Part shown: piece by piece, positions 55,067 through 64,000 of the stretch
How the letters are laid out: every line of letters starts with the position of its first letter
Numbering within the stretch: position 1 is the stretch's first letter
Assembly: GCA_964540905.1 (NCBI GenBank)
Contig: CAZIOS010000007.1
Coordinates: 28,122-92,121, forward strand
Reading direction: 5' to 3'
Source: VAYN01 sp964540905
GTDB lineage: Bacteria > Actinomycetota > Thermoleophilia > Solirubrobacterales > 70-9
DNA length: 64,000 nucleotides
Notes under the pieces: model-generated
What the model saw: only the letters and a program-made list of their open reading frames with translations
What the model was told of the DNA's origin: nothing
The model's database searches: none
Program-made: the position numbers and the translations under genes

Positions 55067-55546
55067 GTGAGCCGTCAGGCTGTCATCACCCCAGAGGGGC
55101 TCGAGAAGCTGAAAGAGGAAATCGAGTACCTCGCGACGACGAAGCGCCGCGAGGTCGCGGCGCGGATCAAGGAGGCGCGCGAATTCGGCGACATCTCCGA
55201 GAACGCCGAATACGACGACGCCAAGAACGAACAGGCGCTGCTCGAGGGGCGGATCGCCCAGCTCGAAGAGCGGCTGCGCCGCGCCACCGTGATCGACGAG
55301 AAGGCGCTCGGCACCGACGAGGTCGGCTTCGGCTCGATCGTCCACGTCAAAGACCAGAAGACCGGCGACTCGCAGAAATTCCAGATCGTCGGCTCGACCG
55401 AGGCGAACCCGATCGAACACAAGCTCTCGAACGAGTCGCCGATCGGCAAAGCCCTGGTCGGCCGCAGGCGCAACGACGTGGTCACCGTCGAGGTCCCGCG
55501 CGGGCCGAAGAAAAAACTCAAAATCACCAAAATCGAGACCGCTTGA
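55067..55546 (+). CDS. greA: Transcription elongation factor GreA
   Basis: A 159-aa factor that rescues backtracked RNA polymerase. The N-terminal coiled coil is present with its acidic tip, AREFGDISENAEYDDAKNEQ, carrying the catalytic Asp/Glu pair. The C-terminal FKBP-like domain has ISNESPIGKAL-type sequence (LSNESPIGKALVG). GTG 55067 has GAGG upstream. The leader holds a promoter and a terminator-like hairpin, so its output may be regulated by termination. lysS follows 22 bp later. Confidence 0.96.
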   Translation: MSRQAVITPEGLEKLKEEIEYLATTKRREVAARIKEAREFGDISENAEYDDAKNEQALLEGRIAQLEERLRRATVIDEKALGTDEVGFGSIVHVKDQKTGDSQKFQIVGSTEANPIEHKLSNESPIGKALVGRRRNDVVTVEVPRGPKKKLKITKIETA

Positions 55547-55568
55547 CCCTCGATAGGCTCGCGCTCCG

Positions 55569-57047
55569 ATGAGCGAGCCTGACGAGCAGAAGCTCTCCGA
55601 CGTCCTCGAGGATCGCCGCCAGAAGCTGGGGCGGATCCGCGACGCCGGCATCGAGCCGTTCCCGCACGAGTTCTCCCAGCGCGAGGACATCGCCGAGGTG
55701 CGGGCCGCGCACGAGGGGCTGGCGGCGGGGATGGAGACCGAGTCGCGCCACCGCGTCGCCGGGCGGATCGTCGCCCGCCGCGGCCACGGCAAGGCCTGCT
55801 TCCTCGACCTCCGCGACGGCAGCGGCGAGATCCAGCTGCACGCGCGCGAGGACCTGCTCGGCGCCGATGCCTACGCGCTGCTGGTCGAACTCGACCTCGG
55901 CGACATCGTCGGCGCCGAGGGCACGGCGATGGCGACCCGCCGCGGCGGCGAGCTCTCGCTGGCGATCGACCACTGGCGGCTGCTGGCCAAGAGCCTGCGG
56001 CCGCCACCGGACAAGTTCCACGGCCTCGAGGACACCGAGACCCGCTTCCGCCGCCGCGAGCTCGACCTGATCGCCAACGAGGAGAGCCGCCGCGTCTTCG
56101 CCACCCGCGCCCGCACGGTCAGCGAGGTGCGCCGCTGGCTCGACGAACACGGCTTCGTCGAGGTCGAGACGCCGGTCCTGCAGCCGCTCTACGGCGGCGC
56201 CCTGGCGCGGCCGTTCACGACCCACCACAACGCACTGGACCGCGACCTCTACCTGCGGATCGCGACCGAGCTCTACCTGAAGCGGCTGGTCGTCGGCGGC
56301 ATCGACCGCGTCTACGAGCTCGGCAAGGACTTCCGCAACGAGGGGGTCTCCCACAAGCACAACCCCGAGTTCACGATGCTCGAGTGGTACGAGGCCTACG
56401 CCGACTACGAGAAGACCGCCCACGACCTCGAGCTGCTGGTCGCCGAGGTCGCCGAGCGGGTGCTGGGCACGACCGTGGTCGAGCGTGGCGGCGTCGAGAT
56501 CGACTTCGCGCCGCCCTGGCGGCGGCTGACCCTGCGCGAGGCGATCCTCGAGCGCAGCGGCATCGACCTCGCCGAGCACCCCGGCCGCGAGGCGCTGGCG
56601 GCGGCGATCGGCGGCGAGCCCGACCCCAAGGAGGGCTGGGGCAAGCTGGTCGACGGGCTGCTCTCCCGGGACGTCGAGCCGGCGCTGGTCCAGCCGACCT
56701 TCGTCCTCGACTACCCGGTCGAGCTCTCGCCCTTCGCCAAGGCGCACCGCACCGAGCCGGGGCTGGTCGAGCGCTGGGAGGCCTTCGTCGGCGGGGTCGA
56801 GATCGCCAACTCCTTCAGCGAGCTCAACGACCCCGACGAGCAGCGCCGCCGCTTCGAGCAGCAGGCGGCGGAGATCGACCGCGGCGACGAGGAGGCCCAG
56901 CCCTACGACGAGGCTTTCGTCGAGGCGCTCGAGCAGGGGATGCCGCCGACCGGCGGCGTCGGCCTCGGGATCGACCGCCTGGTGATGATGCTGACCGGGG
57001 CCGCCAGCCTGCGCGAGGTGCTGCTGTTCCCGGCGATGAAGAGCTGA
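55569..57047 (+). CDS. lysS: Lysyl-tRNA synthetase, class II
   Basis: A 492-aa enzyme charging tRNA(Lys). The N-terminal OB fold (RVAGRIVARRGHGKACFLDL) precedes the catalytic domain. Motif 2 is FRNEGVSHKHNPEFTMLEWY and motif 3 GGVGLGIDRLVMMLTG. GVEIANSFSELNDP is a LysRS hallmark. The usual length is about 500. ATG 55569 lies 9 bp after TAGGCT (55554-55559), suggesting a separate leaderless start as well as readthrough from greA. Confidence 0.97.
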   Translation: MSEPDEQKLSDVLEDRRQKLGRIRDAGIEPFPHEFSQREDIAEVRAAHEGLAAGMETESRHRVAGRIVARRGHGKACFLDLRDGSGEIQLHAREDLLGADAYALLVELDLGDIVGAEGTAMATRRGGELSLAIDHWRLLAKSLRPPPDKFHGLEDTETRFRRRELDLIANEESRRVFATRARTVSEVRRWLDEHGFVEVETPVLQPLYGGALARPFTTHHNALDRDLYLRIATELYLKRLVVGGIDRVYELGKDFRNEGVSHKHNPEFTMLEWYEAYADYEKTAHDLELLVAEVAERVLGTTVVERGGVEIDFAPPWRRLTLREAILERSGIDLAEHPGREALAAAIGGEPDPKEGWGKLVDGLLSRDVEPALVQPTFVLDYPVELSPFAKAHRTEPGLVERWEAFVGGVEIANSFSELNDPDEQRRRFEQQAAEIDRGDEEAQPYDEAFVEALEQGMPPTGGVGLGIDRLVMMLTGAASLREVLLFPAMKS

Positions 57048-57048
57048 G

Positions 57049-58341
57049 TCAGGCCTTCGCCTTGGGCGCCAGTTCGGCGACCAGCACCTTGGTGTATTCG
57101 TCGAGGGTCTTGGCCGAGAGCCCGGGCGGGCTCGTCTTCAGCTCGGCTTCGAACACGGGGCCGTGGGGGCCGGCGACGATCGCGATCTTGTCGCTGCGCT
57201 TGCTGCCGTCGCCGCTCAGCGCCAGCGAGGCGTTGGCGCCGCCGGCGAGGACGCCGCTGAAGACCCGCTCGGGCTTGAACGGAAGCCCGGCTTCGGCGTG
57301 GGTGGCGGCGAACTTGAGCGGTTCCTCCAGCTTCAGTTCGCGCTCGGCGGCGTAGGCGCGGAAGAAGGCCTCGAGCGCGTACTTCTTGCCGGCGCTGCCG
57401 ACGCGGCTGCGGAAGGCGAAGAAGGTGATCAGCACGATCAAGACCAGCTCTAGCGCCAGCAGCGGCAGGTAGAGCTTGTTGACCACCATCAGGATCGGGA
57501 TCGCCGCGGCGGGGATATTGAGCACCAGGGTGATCAGGGCCCCGGTCCGCAGGGCGGCGAAGAAGGTCGCCGGCGAGCGCCGGGCGTAGCCCCTGAAGGC
57601 GTCGGTGGCGGAGGTGACGTCGGCGGGGGAGCCGGTCTCGACCTTGCCCAGCGCCTCCTCCATCCGCGGGTCGGCGGCGTCGGGGTCCTTGGCGGCGTCG
57701 GTCTCGGCGCCGCCGCTGGCGGTCTCCTCCAGCGACTCTTCGCGGATCGCCGTGGCGACGTGGGCGGCGTCCTCGCAGAGCCGCTGCAGCGCCGTCGCGT
57801 CGGCGAGGTAGCCGTCGCGGCCGGCGCAGAGGACGCCGTTGGCGAGTTCGAAGCCGAAGTCGTCTTCGCTGCGGGCGAGCCAGTCGATCATCGCCGGCGA
57901 GAAGAGCTGGGCGACCCAGCTCTCGCTGCTGCCCTTGTAGACGCAGGCGCTGGCCCCCTGCAGCCCGTCGTCGTCGCCGAGATCGATCTTGCGCACCTCG
58001 CCGAGCGCGCCGGCGGTGGCGCTGAGGTCGCTGCCGGAGCCGGCGAAGCCGAGGTTCGGGGCGAAGCCGATGCTCTCCGGCACCGCGGTCACGACCAGCG
58101 TCAGCTTGCGGTGGACGGTGTGCGTGTGGTCGTCGGCGTCGCTGACCGTGTAGGAGTAGGTGTAGTGGGCGAGGGTGCCCTCGATCCCGCCGGGCAGCTT
58201 GCCGCTGGCCGCCCCTTCGACCTTGCCGTTGTCGTGGTCCAGCGTGCTCCCCTGCCGCGGCAGCGAGCTGCTCGCGGCGAAGGCGAGGCCGCGCTGCTGG
58301 GCGAACGAGGCGATCGGCCCGGGCGTCTGGGAATCGGTCAC
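57049..58341 (-). CDS. Hypothetical membrane protein
   Basis: A 430-aa protein of unknown family. The N-terminal half is soluble (AQQRGLAFAASSSLP, TYSYTVSDADDHTHTVHRKLTL), recalling small DUF3137-like lipid or protein-binding parts. Two adjacent helices follow at about 265-315 (FAALRTGALITLVLNIPAAA, LLALELVLIVLITFFAF), then a soluble end. GTG 58341 lies 6 bp after TAGGAT (58348-58353, minus strand). It converges with lysS with one base between. Divergent from clpC across 209 bp that hold no other gene. Confidence 0.75.
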   Translation of the reverse strand: MTDSQTPGPIASFAQQRGLAFAASSSLPRQGSTLDHDNGKVEGAASGKLPGGIEGTLAHYTYSYTVSDADDHTHTVHRKLTLVVTAVPESIGFAPNLGFAGSGSDLSATAGALGEVRKIDLGDDDGLQGASACVYKGSSESWVAQLFSPAMIDWLARSEDDFGFELANGVLCAGRDGYLADATALQRLCEDAAHVATAIREESLEETASGGAETDAAKDPDAADPRMEEALGKVETGSPADVTSATDAFRGYARRSPATFFAALRTGALITLVLNIPAAAIPILMVVNKLYLPLLALELVLIVLITFFAFRSRVGSAGKKYALEAFFRAYAAERELKLEEPLKFAATHAEAGLPFKPERVFSGVLAGGANASLALSGDGSKRSDKIAIVAGPHGPVFEAELKTSPPGLSAKTLDEYTKVLVAELAPKAKA

Positions 58342-58512
58342 GGGGCGATCCTATCCGTGCCGGCGACGCCTCTTGCGCGCGGATCTGTGCCGTTCGCACG
58401 CCGAAATTCCGCAACTAGCGCACACTCGGCACTTCGAGCCGGACTGGCGCTCTCGGTAGAGTTAAGGCACACATGGGCGCCTTCCGATATCGATTGGGCG
58501 TCTGCCGGTACT

Positions 58513-58531
58513 AACCCGGGCCAACCGGGTT
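58513..58531 (+). repeat. Hairpin AACCCGG-N5-CCGGGTT in the clpC leader
   Basis: Perfect 7-bp arms 20 bp before the clpC TTG and just before its AGAGGG. It could form in the clpC mRNA leader or be an operator. No U-tract. Confidence 0.4.
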
Positions 58532-58550
58532 CGACGGAAGAGGGATCTTT

Positions 58551-61133
<2,583 letters not shown>

Positions 61134-61146
61134 GCGGGCCGGCGGG

Positions 61147-62280
61147 TTGAGCGAGCCGGGCCGCAGCGCGATCGGCACCTGGAGCGGGGGCCGGTTCCTC
61201 CACTTCGGCGAGGCGATCGAGGAGGAGCGGCTGCTGGCGCTGCTGCGCCCCGGCAACGGCATCGAGACCGTGCTCAGCGCCGACGCCTACGGCCAGGGCG
61301 AGGCCGACCGCGTGCTCGGCCGCGCCCTCGAGGGCCTGCCACGCCAGAGCTACAGCCTCGTCGGCGCCGTCGGCCACGACTTCTACGCGGGCGAGCGCAA
61401 CGGGCCGAAGGGCTTCCCCCGCTTCACCGACCCGGCCCTGCGCGGCCCCGACCAGTACGCCGGCTACCTGCGGATGGCGGCCGAGCGCAGCCTCGAGCGG
61501 ATCGGCGCCTCCTGCTTCGACCTGCTGCTGCTCCACAACCCCGACCGCATCGGCTACACCAGCGAGGTTGTCTGGGACGGGATGGCGGCGCTGCGCGAGG
61601 CCGGCCTGACGGCGCGGATCGGCGTCGCGCCCGGGCCCGCCAACGGCTTCACCCTCGACCTGATCGCCTGCCTCGAGCGCTTCGGCGAGCGGATCGACTG
61701 GGCGATGATCATCCTCAACCCGCTCGAGCCCTGGCCGGGCGAGCTCTGCCTCGACGCCGCCGCCCGCCACGGGGTCAAGGTGCTGACCCGGGTGGTCGAT
61801 TACGGCGGCCTCTTCTGGGACGACCTGCGGCCGGGGATGGAACTGGCCAAGCACGACCACCGCGCCTTCCGCCCGGCCGGCTGGATCGAGGCGGGGCTGG
61901 AGACGCTGGCGTTGCTGCGCCCCTACGCCGAGCGCGCCGGCCTGACCCCGATCCAGCTCGCCTGCCAGTGGAACCTCGCCCACCCCGCGGTCGAGTGCGT
62001 GGCGCCGACCCTGATCCAGGAGATCGGCCCGGAGGCGCGCCCGGTCGAGCGGCAGCGGGCTGAGCTGGCGGCGCTGCCGCCCGAGCCGCGCCTCGGCCCC
62101 GAGGAAGTCGCCGCGATCCGCGCGATCGGCGACAACACCGGCTGCATGGCACTCAAGGGCGCCAACCCCGCCTTCGAGGGCGAGGAGCAGCCCGACCGCT
62201 GGCCCCTCAGTGACGATCTCGCCGCGGTCGGCGACCGCTGGGGCATCGACCCCGCCCGCGACCTGGTCGCGTCGAGTTGA
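61147..62280 (+). CDS. Aldo/keto reductase family protein
   Basis: A 377-aa TIM-barrel oxidoreductase. Key parts are IETVLSADAYGQGEADRVLGRAL (with the catalytic-type Tyr), FDLLLLHNPD and later IQLACQWNLAHPAV for NADPH handling. The family's Lys and His are less clear, since SLVGAVGHD replaces the usual TK segment. A C-terminal extension of about 40 aa is present. It starts at TTG 61147, 13 bp after clpC, so it is probably co-transcribed. Substrate unknown. Confidence 0.85.
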   Translation: MSEPGRSAIGTWSGGRFLHFGEAIEEERLLALLRPGNGIETVLSADAYGQGEADRVLGRALEGLPRQSYSLVGAVGHDFYAGERNGPKGFPRFTDPALRGPDQYAGYLRMAAERSLERIGASCFDLLLLHNPDRIGYTSEVVWDGMAALREAGLTARIGVAPGPANGFTLDLIACLERFGERIDWAMIILNPLEPWPGELCLDAAARHGVKVLTRVVDYGGLFWDDLRPGMELAKHDHRAFRPAGWIEAGLETLALLRPYAERAGLTPIQLACQWNLAHPAVECVAPTLIQEIGPEARPVERQRAELAALPPEPRLGPEEVAAIRAIGDNTGCMALKGANPAFEGEEQPDRWPLSDDLAAVGDRWGIDPARDLVASS

Positions 62281-62300
62281 CTGGCGCGGGACCGGGCCCT

Positions 62301-62353
62301 CTCACGAGTCTGCTGCTACACGTCTATAGCGCGCGTAAGAGCAGACTCGTGGG
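62301..62353. repeat. Long inverted repeat between the reductase gene and disA
   Basis: CACGAGTCTGCT (62303-62314) pairs perfectly with AGCAGACTCGTG (62340-62351), extended by a wobble and a G-C pair to 14 bp, around a 25-base loop that is unusually A+T-rich (CTACACGTCTATAG). It lies 20 bp after the reductase stop and about 110 bp before disA. No U-tract. It may be a terminator, a leader structure or an sRNA fold. Confidence 0.65.
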
Positions 62354-62465
62354 TAACGGGCAGCTCTTCTCAGGCTTAAGTTGGTGGCTTCCTTGACAAA
62401 GGGAATCCCGAGCTGTCCACACGGATTTCAGCGGACCGCATTCCAGAGCGCTTTTTGCCATCCTA

Positions 62466-63584
62466 ATGAAGATGCCTTCATTGTCCGGGGATGAGCTTCA
62501 CGAGTTGTCAGAACGACAGGATCCTCGGCTACTGAGAGCCCTCGACGTGGTCGCCCCCGGAGGCGCTCTGCGCGAGGGCATCGACAACATCGTCCACTCG
62601 CGAACCGGCGGCCTGATCGTCGTCGGCGACCTCGACGAGATCTCCCACCTGCTCTCCGGCGGGATCAAGCTCGACGTCGACTACACGCCGGCGATGCTCT
62701 ACCAGGTGGCGAAGATGGACGGGGCGATCGTCCTCAACGCCGAGGCGACCAACATCGCCTGGGCCAACGTGCAGCTGATGCCGGACCCGACGATCCTCTC
62801 CTCGGAGACCGGCACCCGCCACCGCACCGCCGAGCGCGTCTCCAAACAGACCGACGCGCTGGTGATCGCGATCTCGCAGCGCCGCGACGTCGTCTCGCTC
62901 TACGTCGAGGGGACCAAGTACATCCTCCAGGACATCCCCGCCGTGCTCGCCCGCGCAAACCAGGGCCTGGCGACGCTGGAGAAGTACCGCGAGCGGCTCG
63001 ACCAGGTCTCGGCCCGGCTGACCGTGCTCGAGTTCGAGGGCGGCGGCGTCCTCCACGACGCCCTCGCCGCCCTGCAGCGGGCCGAGCTGGTGACGCGGAT
63101 GGCGGTCGAGGTCGAGCGCTACATCGTCGAGCTCGGCACCGAGGGCCGGCTGATCGAGATGCAGCTGGAGGAGACGATGGTCGGCGTCGCCGCCGACAAG
63201 ACGGCGCTGATCCGCGACTACTCCGTGGAAGACACCGAGGGCAGTCTCGCCGGCACCCTGCAGGCGCTGAGCCGGATGCCGCACCAGGATGTGCTCGACT
63301 TCGGCCGCCTCGCCGAGCTGCTCGGCTACGACCGCAAGCTCAACACCCTTGACTTCCCCGTCGCCGCGCGCGGCTACCGCGTGCTCGGCCGGGTCCCCCG
63401 TATCCCCAAGCTTGTCGTGCAGAAGATCATCCACGAGCTGGGCGGTCTGGAGGAGGTCCTGGCGGCCTCCGACAGCACCCTCGCCGCCGTCGACGGAGTC
63501 GGCCCCACCCGGGCCAAGGACATCCGCGAAGGCGTGCGCCGGCTGCAGGAGGTCGATCTGGTCGACAGGTACCTACAGAGTTGA
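62466..63584 (+). CDS. disA: Diadenylate cyclase DisA
   Basis: A 372-aa octameric enzyme that scans DNA for branched structures and makes c-di-AMP from two ATP. The DAC domain carries DGA (85-87) and RHR (118-120), both intact. The helical spine follows and the C-terminal HhH DNA-binding part reads STLAAVDGVGPTRAKDI. In many actinobacteria radA precedes disA; here an aldo/keto reductase and clpC do. A TTGACA (62393-62398) upstream may be a -35 for disA. carD follows. Confidence 0.97.
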   Translation: MKMPSLSGDELHELSERQDPRLLRALDVVAPGGALREGIDNIVHSRTGGLIVVGDLDEISHLLSGGIKLDVDYTPAMLYQVAKMDGAIVLNAEATNIAWANVQLMPDPTILSSETGTRHRTAERVSKQTDALVIAISQRRDVVSLYVEGTKYILQDIPAVLARANQGLATLEKYRERLDQVSARLTVLEFEGGGVLHDALAALQRAELVTRMAVEVERYIVELGTEGRLIEMQLEETMVGVAADKTALIRDYSVEDTEGSLAGTLQALSRMPHQDVLDFGRLAELLGYDRKLNTLDFPVAARGYRVLGRVPRIPKLVVQKIIHELGGLEEVLAASDSTLAAVDGVGPTRAKDIREGVRRLQEVDLVDRYLQS

Positions 63585-63645
63585 CGGCGATCGCGCCGTC
63601 GAAAAGACACGAAAGGAGCCCCCGATTCCCGAGCTAGACGAGGCC

Positions 63646-64000
63646 ATGGAGGCAGTCTTCGAGGAGGACGTCGTTTACGTCTGCGACTTCGAGGAGGGTG
63701 ACAAGGTCGTCTACCCACACCATGGCGCGGGCCTGGTGCTGAAAAAAGAGACCCGTGAGTTGATGGGGAGCGAGCGTGAGTACCTCACGATCAAGATCCT
63801 CCACAACGAACTCACGGTGATGGTGCCCTGCGAAAACGCGGGAATTGCCGGTCTGCGCCGCGTCATCGACGAGGAAGAAATCAAAAAGGTCACCGACGTC
63901 CTCACCGACGACGTCTCGGAGATGCCGAAGAACTGGAACCGGCGTTTCAAGTACAACCGCGAGAAGATCAAGACCGGCGACGTCTTCGAGCTGGCCGAGG
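63646..64000 (+). CDS. carD: CarD-family transcriptional regulator, 3' end cut off
   Basis: The first 118 codons are in the window. After a short acidic N-terminus (MEAVFEEDVVYV) the RNA-polymerase-interacting Tudor-like domain reads FEEGDKVVYPHHGAGLVL and EYLTIKILHNELTVMVPCENA, followed by helices with MPKNWNRRFKYNREKI. It stabilises RNA polymerase open complexes, mainly at rRNA promoters. Start choice: ATG 63646 is conventional, but a strong GAAAGGAG (63611-63618) stands 6 bp before an in-frame ATT at 63625, which would add seven residues. The pairing with disA fits other actinobacteria. Confidence 0.93.
   Translation, partial: MEAVFEEDVVYVCDFEEGDKVVYPHHGAGLVLKKETRELMGSEREYLTIKILHNELTVMVPCENAGIAGLRRVIDEEEIKKVTDVLTDDVSEMPKNWNRRFKYNREKIKTGDVFELAE

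Noticed and set aside
63583..63600. GACGGCG-ATCG-CGCCGTC hairpin at the disA stop
   Set aside because: Overlaps the stop codon and lacks a U-tract; carD has its own ribosome site right after it, so terminator function is unsupported.

Overview
The window is a very G+C-rich, densely coded stretch of bacterial chromosome. It probably comes from a deep-branching actinomycete of the Thermoleophilia/Solirubrobacterales type. This rests on the strong GC bias at third codon positions, the run tilS-hpt-ftsH-folP-folB-folK...coaX-dus-greA-lysS...clpC...disA-carD, F420/PPOX-type and class III cyclase proteins, and frequent GTG/TTG starts. The assignment is inferred from gene content; no 16S gene or other decisive marker is present. 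I see no tRNA, rRNA, CRISPR array, IS element or prophage, and no gene-free stretch longer than about 300 bases.

Layout. 1-9.9 kb: an NMT1/THI5-like ABC transporter (3' end of the binding protein cut off), an Rrf2 regulator, a divergent Stf0 sulfotransferase/sulfatase pair, a MoxR-VWA-histidine phosphatase operon, PPK2 and a lipoprotein. 9.9-19.5 kb: Ca2+/H+ antiporter, Bcp operon, acyl-CoA dehydrogenase with a dyad operator, DUF2252, an orphan AbiEi-like/nuclease-like protein, TypA, cold-shock protein and CorA. 19.5-28.3 kb: a large secreted subtilase-like protein with four Ig-like repeats, TVP38, RecD2 helicase, a cryptic Cys-rich mini-gene, cupin, TetR, PPOX and RlmN. 28.4-39 kb: P450 with a perfect 20-bp palindrome in its promoter, glutamine synthetase III beside a 109-bp hairpin, a beta-oxidation fusion enzyme overlapped by a sirtuin, ammonium transporter, LysR and USP. 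39-46 kb: HAD phosphatase, an unknown gene without a normal start codon, a three-module cell-wall enzyme, a nucleosidase and a MerR-HTH/adenylate cyclase fusion. 46-64 kb: the conserved housekeeping block (tilS, hpt, ftsH, folPBK, coaX, dus, greA, lysS, clpC, disA, carD). It is interrupted at 51.3-52.3 kb by a less GC-rich islet holding DUF2188 and a decayed DUF3800 gene.

How the genes work together. The folP-folB-folK genes supply folate. hpt and tilS sit next to ftsH as in many Gram-positives. clpC, ftsH and csp serve proteostasis and stress. disA makes c-di-AMP and carD controls RNA polymerase. The acyl-CoA dehydrogenase and the FadB-like fusion point to fatty-acid catabolism under TetR-type control. 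GlnN and Amt (both without a PII gene) serve nitrogen assimilation.

The strongest window-wide signal is transcriptional. About two dozen operon-leading genes have a -10-like hexamer (TAGGAT, TAGCCT, GATACT and similar) ending 6-10 bases before the start codon and no Shine-Dalgarno sequence, so they look leaderless. I used this spacing to choose several starts. A second signal is a Glu-codon switch: exported proteins, and the exported part of FtsH, use GAA while cytosolic proteins use GAG. The greA leader carries a perfect TATAAT followed at once by an intrinsic terminator, an attenuator-like layout.
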